A stretch of 64,000 nt of DNA. Source: Amylostereum areolatum (Eukaryota > Basidiomycota > Agaricomycetes > Russulales > Stereaceae). This document shows, one piece after another, positions 1-11,051 of this stretch. The notes below the pieces were generated by a model. It was not told where the DNA came from and searched no databases. It saw nothing but the letters and a program-made list of their open reading frames with translations. A program made the position numbers and the translations under genes. The DNA is taken from the NCBI GenBank assembly GCA_012932865.1, contig SAXG01000071.1:1-64000 (forward strand), written 5' to 3'. Every line of letters starts with the position of its first letter. Within the stretch, counting starts at the first letter, position 1.

Positions 1-1045
1 AGGGCGTACCTCGGCCTCCGCGGCCCGGCGGGGGGACTGCATGGTTTGTGCGGGGCGTGTTATGAGTAAAGTGCGATAGAAAGATTCAAAGCAAGGATCG
101 GTTTGTCCAGGATTCCAGGAAGCTCAGGCGGGTAGGAAAGAAGGTAGCTTATGAGACACCGTCTATGCGGGCGCGCACCTATCGCTCGTGTGCAAATGTG
201 TAGCACCAGCAGGCAACAGGTGTGGTATAAAGGAAGAGCGCTTGTATGCACGAAGGTATGTTGAAGTTCGATTCAAGTCCAAAAGCCGCGGGTGTAGCCA
301 GGACGAAGTCGTGCGCGCGTTCTTCAGGCTTTTCAGGCCTTCAGTACTCACCGCGCGCTTTGCCCGACTCCTAGTCAGTGACGCGGTGTACACGAGGCGT
401 ACATGCCCCTATGCTTGCAGTGGGAGTATAGCAGAACATCCTACACGCACTTAAATTTGTTTCAATGGTAGGGGGTGGAGGGAGGCGAGGGGGGGGATTG
501 TACGTACTGTATGCTACTGAAAACATCAAGCTAACAAGAAAACCGGGACGAGAAACATGTAACTACTAGTAAACTACTTGCGGCAATGGATATAGGGGGC
601 AGGAGGCGATGCGTATGTATGTAGGCGGGTACGTATGTATGTATGCAAGACGAGACGAGTATGTAGAGCGAGAAGTATGTAAAACTACTGGAGACCGATG
701 AGTTGGACGAGACGGACTGAGGGACAGAAACAAAAGATGGATGGGTTCTCGGATGGAAGATGCGTGGAAAGGTGGGTTGGTACAGCAGGGAAGTACGTAA
801 GAATGAAGTAAACGTGGAAGAAGAAAAAAAGAAGAGTGATAAAGATCCAAATGCCGGTGAGAAAGTCGTTTCAAAAATCATAAAGAGCACCACAACACGC
901 GCAGATGGGGGGCAGAGCGAGCAGATATAAGACAGAGAGGGTAAAAGAAACATGCCGATCAACAGGGTAGGGACGTACAAAGTGTACACATTTCATTAGA
1001 GAAACACCATCCAACGGGGGAGAACAAACGGGTATATGCTGCCGT
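1..1045. other. Intergenic sequence without a recognisable gene
   Basis: No reading frame here shows a conserved domain or a convincing exon-intron pattern. The right end is the 3' flank of the transportin gene on the minus strand. Confidence 0.5.
611..653. repeat. Interrupted GTAT microsatellite
   Basis: Two runs of GTAT units are separated by a short GC-rich interruption. It is a simple repeat with no sign of function. Confidence 0.7.
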
Positions 1046-4000
1046 TCACACACCGTAACGCGCCGCCAGCGCGCTCCTGGATGACGGGAGGGAACGTAGC
1101 CACCTGCGCTTGCCAGCCGCCTCGTCGTGCGCCTTGAATCCGCTCAATAAGTTCTGGAACATGGCGTTCAACTCTGGGAGGGGTGTTCCACCGCACAATA
1201 GCGTTGCAGAACCACCGTAAGTCTAGAGACGAACAAGATTATCAAAGCTCGGAAACGCCTGCAGGGGTAAGAAGGAACCCACCTTAGCGATGCCCATCGG
1301 GTTAACCTGCACGAGCGTACACAGTCCGCGGAACGCTGAGTCCTTCTCCTCGTTGTCACGAATCTCGTACAGGGCCTGACACCACGCTTGTGGAACTCGG
1401 GCAGAAGTGGCGCGACCATGTTAGGGTGCATGAGTCCGATACGCCCTATTGACACCGCCGCGTTTCGTGCAAGCTGCGCGGCGCCTTCGGGTGGAGAGGA
1501 TTGGCACCAGAAGGGAAATGAGAGGATTGACCCAGTTTTGGAACTCGACGTCGTCTAAAACATACATTCGCATCAGCACAGCACACAAGGTAGGAAATAA
1601 ATCTGCGTACCCGTCCGTACGCAACGCAACCTCGCCGACGGACCACGCCGCATTGTTGCAGGCGCTGACGAACTCGAGCTTCGGTTCCGGATCGAGCTGG
1701 ACGATGAGCTCGCATGATAGACGGCATATGTGCGCGCAATAGGGGGAAAGCCGCCATTGCGAGGTCACCCACGAGGGCATACGCAGACTGCGAACCGGTG
1801 CCTGCGGGTGCTTGGACACAGGGTAAGCAACTGGAAGAAGGTCGGCTGGCCTATTGATAAAAGGCTGAACTCGAGGCCTCCTGTGTCAGCCCGACAATAG
1901 ATCGAGGGCAAAGACAAGGAATGTCCGGTCGGGCTCTTCCAGGTCGGGGGCTTGCTGGAATGTCTGGTACTGCATAATAGAAGTGCGGGCAATGTTGAGG
2001 CACCGGTCGTAGACGGGGCCGGCGTATGGCAGGAAGGCCGGGCCCATTGCGATAGTGACAGAAGCCAGACACTGGTACACAATTTAGGTCCAGAAACCTA
2101 AAGCGAACTGGTGGAAATCTACACACCTCCAGAAGGGGGATGAGGTCTTCATCGTCGTCCTTGAGCTTGGACCACTTCTTCGTGAGTGGCGGCATAAGGA
2201 TATCAAAGTACACAGGGTTTTGGAGCGCAGTCAACAGCATCCGCGAGAGTACCCACCGCGTCATCAGAAAAAGCATATTCTTGTGCTGGTATTTCTCGAA
2301 CGCGAAGACGAGGTTGCGGAGCACAGGTTCGAGGTAAGGGGCAAGTTCTGAACCGCGTCTTCCTCCAGTGTCGCAAAAGCACTACATCCGGCCTCTTGCA
2401 CACGCTTATTGTTTCAGGACATACGTAGGAGCTGAACGAACGCATGCGTGGGTAAGATGAGAACAATGGGGGATTGGCTGCTACGTACCCCTTCCATGGT
2501 GGGTACGAAGAATGGGCCTTGTGATCTGGTGTCGTCCCCGACGTGCACAGACTAGCATACCGGCCGAGCGTCCAACAGGTGATCGACCTGATTAAGGCTG
2601 ATGAACAAGATATTCAGTACAATGCGCAACACGCGATGGGATAGAGAAGTAAGCACCTTGGCGTCATTGAGCGAAGTGATAGATAGGGAACGAGAGTAGG
2701 GAGATGAGGTTCAACAGCCTCGATACAGCCTATCCAGTGTCGTTCAGTTGCGGTAGCCCTCAATTTAACTAATCGCGATACATACCTTCAGCAACCGCAC
2801 CAAGGCCAAGATGCGCTCTCCCTCTGCAGCCATCTTCGTTCCAGAGCTTGGTTTTCAAGGGCCGAGCATAACGTTGAGTTAATCCGGCCCAAAACGGACA
2901 GCAAGAACGTCGATCGCCGCCCGCGCGCACTTGCGGAGATCCACTCGGTGGACATCTCTTCTTCGTAGTCCTCGTCATCAAGTTCGTCGTCAAAATCGTC
3001 CTATCATCGTTGATTTCCTCTCCGTACGCGCGACCTTCTTGGTTGCCGAATCAGAAGCCCCATTGACTTCGCCGTATCCTGGTCGTAGCCGTGTGTGTCT
3101 TGCCGCCGTAATGCCTCGGCTTGATATCTGTTTCCTTGTGGGAACGGCGGCATCCTCGGAGTCGCCTTCCAGCCACAGCAAATCATCCTCGCTGGAGATC
3201 ATACAGTCCAGAAGCACGGGGGGATCGGGGAAGAAGTGGATGCAGGAACGGCGACAGGTCTGGATCCTCCGCGAATGTAAGCCAAAACTCGCACGCTCGA
3301 GGGCGACAAACTCGTTCTTGTCCTTGGTGGGAGTAAAGATGTACTCTGCCACGTTGCCGAGCTCTGGCATCAACTTGTCGGGGCGCGAGGCCAGGAGAAG
3401 CACGAGGGCCCGGCACACGTGTCGGCGGACGTTGGGGTCTTCGTCAGACGCGCGTTTGAAGAGGCAGGCGATAAAGGTGTCGATGTGCGCGAAGAGAGCT
3501 TGCGATCCGTCGGGACGAATATGACAGACAAGCCACGGGTGTCCGCGGACTTTGGAGTTGCTGTGTTCAGTCAAGAGTAGGAACTTGGGGATCATAAAAT
3601 TGAGAGGAAAGAGACCGTTGATCTCGACGTCAAGCTTGCGCGGATAGTCTTCGAAGCCTTTTCGAGCACGTAAACGCGAGCCTGAAACAGAGAGGCAACG
3701 TGGTCAACTTTCGTTTCGCGGGTAGGAGGATCGGAACAAAGCAAAGTCAAGCGCATCGCAATCAGAATGACAGCACAAGGAGATCGTGAAGTAAGAACGA
3801 AGCAAGTGGCGTGAAAAGGGCACACGCGCCAAAACCAAAGGTTGGACGAGATGCGAGTGATAGAGATCACAACCTCGATCGCGAGGTGGGCGGTCCCCGC
3901 TAGGCATAATATCGCCGACAGTGCGCGTGCCACGACGGAGAAGATGAATAAAGGGTGGGGGTTCAGCAGCGGAAGTCGTCGCTGTTACATATATTCGCGG

Positions 4001-4575
4001 CACGCCAGTGGCGGGGGGACAGACAGTGGGGCTCCGATGCCCGAGCTCTCGCCACAGTCCAACAGAACGGGGGATCAAAGGAGAGCTCACCTCTTGCTGT
4101 TCCTCGCTGGTCGAATCCAACATGCCCACCAAGTGCATGAGACACTCCGGCCACTGTCGTGGTTCCAAATGCCCAGAAACGCGACGATGTCTTGGCCTGC
4201 CACATTTCTAACCGGCTGTGGGGTCGCTGAAAGTTTCGAGGATGGTGCCTTGACATAGGCGACGACCTCTGGGGACGCCGCCAGGACGTGACGGGCGTTG
4301 TTTTGAGCAAGTAGCCTGCGATGGTCCTGATTTGAGTGTCCTCCTGGGTCGCGTGATGAGATGATATAGGCGAGATATGCGATATAGTCGGGTGCGCGCG
4401 TAAAAGATCCAATTTCTGCGGGACGTCGAGGGCGATGAGGGTCAATGGGGGAAGCGCGAGGTGGAACTCACGTGTGTTACAGCGATCTGAGCTGCTTGTC
4501 TTGTACTTTCGTCGAGTCGCGAATGTTTGGAGGATTTCGAGGAGACCTCCTTCCTGCGGAGACCAGGCGTTATGA
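1046..4575 (-). CDS. Transportin / karyopherin beta-2 (Kap104-like), frameshift-rich
   Basis: Nuclear import receptor for PY-NLS cargo; a HEAT-repeat protein of about 900 residues in the family. The N-terminal segment near 4575 reads [14 protein letters not shown], typical of transportin. A central segment at 3150-3420 reads [17 protein letters not shown], then [18 protein letters not shown], then an acidic-loop segment ending [11 protein letters not shown], all transportin signatures. The C terminus ends ARYGV before a TGA at 1046. The coding sequence is split by many short introns, and in several places the conserved protein hops frame by one base, for example before CEFWLTF, after LHPLLP and just before ARYGV. 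Conserved residues on both sides of each hop are intact, so these may be base-calling errors; early decay is the alternative. No clear ATG precedes the N-terminal segment, so the start may lie in a small upstream exon. Family assignment is firm; exon borders are approximate. Confidence 0.82.
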
Positions 4576-4599
4576 TGGATCGCGTTCAAAGGGAGGAAG

Positions 4600-5719
4600 A
4601 TGAAAAGAGCTACACGCCCATAACTACCAGTTCTCGTACAGGTCACGTTAGGTGCGTCACACAGGTCACACTCTGTGACTACCCTCTTCTGTTTCTTGCC
4701 TTCCTCCGAGTCTCCATTTTGAGTTCGCCGTCGGTCCCCCAAGTACCAGTCAGAACCACCTTGAACGACGAAGTTCTAGCTTATTTTCTCTACCTCCTTC
4801 CCAGGCCAATTATACAGAACTCGCTCTCTACGCGCAGCACCGGCCTTCTCTTATCGTCTACCGCGGCATGCCCCCCCTCAGGAATCAAGATGCGATCATC
4901 TCCTCAGCCCAGATAGAAGGGCGTTGACGCCTGTCCATAATCTAGGAAACTGTCTCCCAGCTTCTGGACTTCTTTGTCACAGGCTAGAACCTTCTTCTCG
5001 GACGAGCAAACACTCACGGATCACTCACTCTCTGCTAGCTTCAAAGGCTCGCAAAATAAAAGTCTTTCACACCTCGCTGCTCATCACAGCTGCATAGATC
5101 CAACTTCCGACGATTGCGGCCACAGTTATGGCAGCGTCCACGCCTTGCGCAGAACACAGGCCACGGTTCGTTCCGTTCATCAATATCTCCCAGTCCTTCC
5201 GTTCCCGAACACAGGTCATAAAGATGAGGGCGAGCGTCCCTAAGAGGCAAGATGATCAGAAAGTGCTCTTGCCTCGTGTAGAATGACCAACCTACGTATT
5301 GTCAACTTCCCAAAGGCGAACATCTCCCTCCGAGACCAAGGTAGCCTCAATGACTCATCAGAGACTTCGCAAGTACAGCTACCGATATCGTGCGCGCTTC
5401 CGGTCTCGGCTGAAGGGAAGGTAACTATACGCACCAGTAACGGGGCTTATCATCCACCGCCGTAAACGCACACAGCACACTTCCCCACATCCCCCGCATT
5501 CAAAGTATCGGCTATGGCTATGCATCCCCGGTCCGAACGCGCAGGGCCTGTCTACCAGGTCCTGCGCAATTCAAAGGTTCAAATGTCGACTAGGCTTGTT
5601 CCTCTCGTTAGGGAACGAGTGAGAATGGCATCGAGTGGAGAAGCTGAAGAGGCCCCGGGCCGAAAGGAGGGTCGTATCACGACCCATAGGACGGACGTAG
5701 CATTAGTAATTCATGCACT
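4600..5719. other. Intergenic stretch between transportin and FSH1-like genes
   Basis: Several open frames occur on both strands, but none has a recognisable domain. It may hold the transportin promoter and the 3' flank of the hydrolase gene. Confidence 0.4.
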
Positions 5720-7074
5720 CTATATACACGTCAGATACATCCACCGAGTGCATCTGAAGACTTCCTCAACCCCCCTCACTGCAACGACGCAGAAAGATCT
5801 ACAAAGCGGGATGGCCAACAGTGTGTTCGGTGTGGCCGTACCAGACGCTGGTAGAGACGGCGCGGCACTCGGGCTCGGAACATCCCCCGTCGGATCGAGC
5901 AAATACGCCTTGAAAAACTGTCTCCAACTCGCCTTGGACGGTACAAAATGCCTGAACAACGATTATCATCGGGTAGATGGGAAGGGGGCTTCTAGAAAAG
6001 GAACTGACCACCATCGTGCTCCTCACCCGCGCATTCGCCGATACCTCGACGAGGCGTGCGAGGCTCAGGGACGACGAGAACGGCGTTCTTCCGATAACAT
6101 GCAGCGTTGGCGTGTTGAAGTTTCCGTGAAGAGCTTTTCAGCGAACGCCCCGACGGGGTTGAACCCCGAAGCGATATACAGAATTTACTACCGTCGGACA
6201 CATCTCAGCCAGGTATCTCGACAGGAGGCCAAGGAAAATGTCGACGTACAAGGGTGATGCGGAGCCTCTCATCGACCAGAAAGGGTGGATGGATGTGCGG
6301 TCGTTCGAGCTGGAACGGCGGGGAAAGGTGTCAGACTATCGCCGTGGAAATAGCGGAGCTTCCGTTCCAGGGCCGCGAGCATGGCAGCCATAGCTGCGCC
6401 TTGACTGCAACCGTCCCACGTTAGCTTCTTTCCCGTCCGACGCGGGAGAAGACGCGACACACCTAAACCCAAACACCCCCTTCACCCTCGTCAACTCAAA
6501 ACGAAACAAAACAATCGGAAGCAAAAAAAACACATACCTCGAACCGCTGTCCCTGCAGAACGCCCTTCAGATAGTCTAAGGTGCCTTCCATCCCGTCCGA
6601 CTCGTCCGTCCTTGTTCGCTTTCCACCACCCACGCGGCATGAGCGCCGGGTCTTCCGCCTCGGGCGATGCTTCCGCGGCTCCAAGCGCAGAAAGGTCGCT
6701 AGCGCTCGCGCTCGATGTGCCGAACGTCTCCGCAAGATCGACGGGGTAGGCAGGATCGGGGCGTCGAGGAAAACTTTGGGTGTATGGCGATTAGCATGAT
6801 CTGTACTTCTGCACGAGATAAGGAGCGCGGAAGGGAAAAACACTAGCTCGACCGACTTGCCGAGGTTTTTCGGAGTGCTGCTAACTGCGTTGCGTCTGTG
6901 TGGAGTCACCGGGAACGAAAGATTCGGAAAACGCACTCGTTTACTGAAGATGTTTGCGTTGCGCGTATCTATGCATGCACGCGCTCAGCATGCCGGCGAT
7001 GCAGGGAGTCGATAATCGATCATGACGTACCCATGCAGCACAAGGACTTTGGGAGGTGAGTTAGATTCGGACAT
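5720..7074 (-). CDS. FSH1-like serine hydrolase (alpha/beta hydrolase)
   Basis: Member of the FSH1/OVCA2 serine hydrolase family, small cytosolic alpha/beta hydrolases of unknown physiological substrate. The ATG at 7074 opens MSESNSPPKVLVLHGYV; the beta-1 strand plus LHGY is the family start. A middle exon reads GMEGTLDYLKGVLQGQRFE. The nucleophile motif GFSQG is split by an intron: GVFGF ends before about 6455 and SQGAAMAAML starts after an acceptor near 6410. A later segment holds VLVVPE, whose preceding position usually carries the catalytic Asp, then EEHDGG with the expected catalytic His just after an intron, and HFVPSKASWRQFFKAYL to finish. As in the transportin gene, one-base frame hops break the Asp and His regions. 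The C-terminal limit is uncertain. Confidence 0.8.
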
Positions 7075-7213
7075 GGTGGTGGGGATATGCGAATATCGTT
7101 TGTGGGAAGATAGGGATGAACTGTGCAGAAAAGTCGATAGTAAGTTAAGGTTCCAGCATGGTTCGGGACGATGTAAACTCGGACCTGGAGAAGGTAGAGA
7201 CCAACTGGGGAGC

Positions 7214-7219
7214 CCTAAA
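7214..7219. repeat. Target-site duplication, left copy (CCTAAA)
   Basis: CCTAAA directly abuts the left terminal inverted repeat, and the same six bases abut the right end at 7809-7814. Confidence 0.7.
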
Positions 7220-7286
7220 GTAGGGCTCAGTAAAAAAGTCACCGGGTCCCCTGTAAGTAAGGGTAAGGTAAGTAAGGGTAAGTAAG

Positions 7287-7309
7287 CATTATTTACAGGT
7301 GTAAGTTAC
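7287..7309 (+). repeat. Subterminal direct repeat of the MITE, left copy
   Basis: The core TTATTTACAGGTGTAAGTTA recurs at 7761-7783 with a single G/C difference in the same orientation. Confidence 0.7.
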
Positions 7310-7760
7310 TGCGCGTAAGAAATCATTATTGACTGGTAAACAAGTATTTTTTTACACTGTAAGCCTGTAAGTAAGTAAGTGATAGTGTGCCGGTACTGAC
7401 ATTGCAACCAACTCACGAGCACCCTCCACTGATGTCGACGTGAGGTGTAGTTGCTGACGCAAGGAAGAGCAAAGAGTAGTACTACTAGCGAGGCTTGCCG
7501 CAAAGAACCTAAAGACTAGTCTCCCAGATGCAGATGAGACTTGGACGGACGAGACTGGCACTCGCGTGACCGTCAAACCTGCTCAACTTCAGGATCATCG
7601 TGTCCGGCGCCCACTCAAGTACTCACCACCAACGACGGGCTGGCATCCAGGAGCCGCTGATGACTCTTGGATGCCAGGACACAATTTGATTTCTTACAAT
7701 TTCTTACAGGCCTGTTTGCCCCCTCGAGTAAAAAAATGGTTACTTACTGTAAGTAAGTGC

Positions 7761-7783
7761 CATTATTTACAGCTGTAAGTTAC
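7761..7783 (+). repeat. Subterminal direct repeat of the MITE, right copy
   Basis: Direct copy of 7287-7309 with one mismatch. Confidence 0.7.
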
Positions 7784-7808
7784 ACCCCACTTTTTCACTG
7801 AACCCTAC

Positions 7809-7814
7809 CCTAAA
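7809..7814. repeat. Target-site duplication, right copy (CCTAAA)
   Basis: Matches the six bases at 7214-7219 exactly. Confidence 0.7.
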
Positions 7815-8015
7815 GGTGACTTCGAATGAGTTTCGAGCGAGCTTGGGTAGGCCAGAGAAAAGACGATGCATATATGTACCTTTCCCAGACGATGACTGAT
7901 GAGAGCAGGAGGATAGTGGTTGAAGAACAACCCGTCTCGGCTTGGGGTCATCGTTGGCAAATCGTTGGGTCGTCGAGTTCATCTGCGGGGGGCCGACGGC
8001 TCCGGCACATACATA

Positions 8016-8030
8016 AACCCTAACCCTACC
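8016..8030. repeat. Short telomere-like tract
   Basis: AACCCTAACCCTACC resembles two to three TTAGGG-type telomere units on the complementary strand. It lies about 200 bp right of the MITE. Too short to indicate a chromosome end. Confidence 0.4.
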
Positions 8031-8137
8031 GAACCGTCGACTCGACTTCACCGCAGGCTCCAGCTGTTTCCGAGTCAGAAAGGGGAGTACAAGCATCGTA
8101 CATCCACCGCACACGATCACAGTTTCAAGTCTATCGT

Positions 8138-9388
8138 CTATTCGCTAAAGCTGTCCTTCCCAATTTCCACCTCGTTCATCTTCTCGATCACCTGCCGCAC
8201 GCGCTCATACACCGCGAATACGATCGCCTGGCCTGGCGCAACACGGAGCACGCGTGGGGTGATACCCTTATAGAACGAACGCGTACCCTCCTGGCGCCAC
8301 ATCTCGCCCGCTATCGTTTGAATTCGCTGCAATGCCGTCGTACCCGGCTCAAATGATGACTTTTGTAGGCCTGTACAGTGCGCTTCAGGATCGGCCTATC
8401 CCACATAAGACTGACGCAAAAAGAGAAGAACGCACGCGTCTTTATTGTGTCGATAGGTGCGTTGGAGAACGGACCCATCGCACCGGAGATGAGACCGATT
8501 ATCATATGCTGGTACGATGGCAGTTCAGGCAAGTCCGGCTGCATCTTCTGCGCCAGCTTCTTCAGCTCCTGGTAAGCCGTGAAGTTCGCCCCTTTGAGTG
8601 CCGTCAATAAACGAGAGAAATCGGCCGAGGACGGCGACGGAGGATACCTTGGTTCGTCGCCTGTCGTAGCGCTGTCAGGGTTACCCCGCGATAAAGCGCA
8701 CCAAACCCTTCTTCTCGGACTATGGTGTACACAGCGTGACCAGCATTGCGATAGCGAGGAGCTTCAAGAGGGTCCGCGAGCGAGTGCATCTGCGCCTGTA
8801 GACGAATCTTGACCACCTCCATCGGAGTGACCACCATAACTGCCTCGCTCGTCCCCGCCCCAAGACCAGCTGCATAGCACGTCCGTCAGCCACGACACGC
8901 CGACGCAAGCCGCGAACGCACCGACAAATATTCCGCCTATACTCGTCTTTCCCGTCTCCCGATCCGCCAACATCCCCTTGTACGTCTCGAAGCTGGCGAA
9001 ACGGATCGCCATCTTCGGCACGATGCCCGACAGCACCGCGCCGAGTCCCTTGTACAGCGCCAGTGGTGTCTCGCGCTTCATGATGAGCGCACCCGTCGCC
9101 AGAAACCCTCTCGCCTTGGTCTGATGCGAACTCCTTGAGCGACGCTAGAAACTCGAAGGGTAAGAAGACGACGTACCCCTGGTGCACTCCCGGAGCGGGA
9201 CAGTTGCATACGAACCTTGATAGTGTCTAGAGGTTGGCAGCATAGCTGCCCGTGAGAATACCGTTAACAAACCCGTCCCCACGACACGAGGGGAACGAGC
9301 CACGCACCGCTTCAGCAGCTCCTGCCAACCCTCCCGCCGTGATATGCGTGCCAAACCCGACCGGTTTCTTGTCATTGGACTTGGACAT
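8138..9388 (-). CDS. Mitochondrial succinate-fumarate carrier (Sfc1/Acr1-like)
   Basis: Inner-membrane carrier of the SLC25 family; the yeast Sfc1 family exchanges cytosolic succinate for mitochondrial fumarate and supports growth on two-carbon sources. The ATG at 9388 opens MSKSNDKKPVGFGTHITAGG. Three carrier repeats are visible, each with a PxD/E signature: QPLDTIKVRMQ after the first intron, TPMEVVKIRLQAQ at about 8810, and NAPIDTIKTR at about 8460. Segments NAGHAVYTIVREEGFGALYR, TALRQATNQG, LISGAMGPFSNAP and GITPRVLRVAPGQA are closely Sfc1-like rather than citrate- or dicarboxylate-carrier-like. Four or more short introns interrupt the gene; frames join cleanly. Length after splicing fits the usual size of about 310 residues. 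Confidence 0.88.
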
Positions 9389-9389
9389 G

Positions 9390-10870
9390 TCTAAGGTTCC
9401 CGCGCGAGACTAAGGACATTCATTGTGTGTCTGAAGGATCGCCAACTTTAAAGGGCGACCAAGGAAGATGAGCGTGATTCTCTGCCATTACACGGTGAGA
9501 GAGGAGTGTTTGGTGGGGTTCTTTGGTGCGGCCTTGAAGTCGAGAATCCGAGATATGCCCGCTCTGTCGCCGCGACGGCGCCACAACCATGGACATATCG
9601 AAGCACGGAGTGTGTCCGTACGAATGTCTTCGTCCGAAAGCGATACTATGTTGTTTATCCTTCCACGAGTGTTATTCCAGAGTGAATGGTGATCTTACCG
9701 TCACCGAGAGCCAATGATGACCGAAACTTATGTGCGTAGTCGTACGGCCACGGTTGTGAGAAGTTAGTGAGAAGACTCAAGAGAGCTCGGAGTCAAAGAG
9801 AGGTCGTCAATGCGGTCACATTCTTTCTCCCACTTCTCCCACAATGTCAAATTTATAAGGCCCAAGGATTTGTGTCTGTCTTTCAGAACAAATCTCCTAA
9901 GAGTCAGGCCCATCCCATTCAAATCCCCACCCACACATCTTCACCTCTACATTGGCAAAACATGTGTGCCTTCTCTCAACAGTCTAATTATGCCTGTGAG
10001 CACCTTGACTGAAGGGAACAGTGCAACCCAAGATTATCTTTGTAAATGGGCCACAATCCTCCACATGAGCAGGTTGGCAGCGGATCTTTAGTGAGGGAAA
10101 TCAGCAGTATTCTTCAGGGATTCCTTTGTTCTGGTTCTTCATCTGTTCACTCCTTCTTGAGGATGCCATGACAAGCTTCATTTGACAAGCTACTCATCGA
10201 TACCATGCAGGCACACATCCAAACAGCACAAGGTTATAGAACCTCAGGGAACTTCTGTTGTGACTTGGGACATACAATCTTCAACTGGCATCAAAGTCCA
10301 CACGCTGTCTATAAACTCGCAAAGTGTCAGCGCATTCCACCCGACATTAAGGCAGCGAACGGCATGGGAGAGAAGTGGGGGGCTGGAGACGGTGAAGAAG
10401 ACACCGTCAAAGGCTTTTGAAGGATTACGCGCGCTTCAGGGGTGATCCAGGGGTGGTCTTGGTGTTTCAGTGAATTTCTGATGGAAGCTGGAGACAAAAG
10501 AAGGGGGACAAAAGAAGGGGGATGAACGGTTGACAACAGTCATGAGCACCCCCACGTGTGCACCTGCGGCTTACACGACAAACATCTTTATTCTCGCTAT
10601 CTCCTTCTTCACAATGCCTTTGTCTTCCTCCCTCACGTTCTCGTCGAGTTCCAAGGAAAAAAACAAGGACGACGACCGAGACTGCCGCGTCGATCACGAA
10701 GCGGGGGCGGATCCGTGGCTACGGGGCCGGAGCATGCCAAAAGAGGTCTAGTCCGTCTCAACTTGGTCCGGATCGAGCACTCACCGCCATAAAATATAGT
10801 TAGAAGAGCGTGGAAACGCATGGAGCGTCTGAAATTGGGATTGTGAACGAGGGTCTGGCTCTCGCTTTGC
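9390..10870. other. Gene-poor interval
   Basis: No domain-bearing frame was found on either strand. Composition between about 9780 and 10450 is more AT-rich than the flanks, which may indicate an old repeat relic, but no terminal repeats were identified. Confidence 0.4.
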
Positions 10871-10877
10871 GGTCTCC

Positions 10878-10886
10878 TTTATAAAG
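10878..10886 (+). promoter_or_regulatory. TATA-like element upstream of the homeodomain gene
   Basis: TTTATAAAG lies about 170 bp before the ATG at 11052, a plausible core-promoter position. Inference from motif and spacing only. Confidence 0.4.
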
Positions 10887-11051
10887 TGGGACGGTGATGT
10901 ACTCCCTTATTTTCTCCCTCGCTTATTCCCTCTACGCGCTGCTCAGTAGCATCCTGGTCAGTGGAGGTTTCTTCCCCGTTGTGTGAGCTTCACCAGACAT
11001 TCCGATCATCAACAACATCAGTTCTCGGGTGTATCACCGCCTTTTGTCATC

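Larger units (their letters stand above)
7220..7808. mobile_element. MITE-like non-autonomous DNA element, 589 bp
   Basis: The ends are imperfect inverted repeats: the left end starts GTAGGGCTCAGTAAAAAAGT and the reverse complement of the right end starts GTAGGGTTCAGTGAAAAAGT (18 of 20 match). The element is flanked by CCTAAA on both sides. Subterminal parts are full of GTAAGTAAG units, and a 23-bp stretch at 7287-7309 recurs in direct orientation at 7761-7783 with one mismatch. No transposase is encoded, so any mobilising enzyme would act in trans. Superfamily is undetermined. Confidence 0.75.

Noticed and set aside
262..280. tRNA B-box-like GTTCGATTCAAG
   Set aside because: No matching A box or cloverleaf could be built around it.
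5514..6257. A 247-codon plus-strand open frame
   Set aside because: It is antisense to the FSH1-like gene and has no domain.
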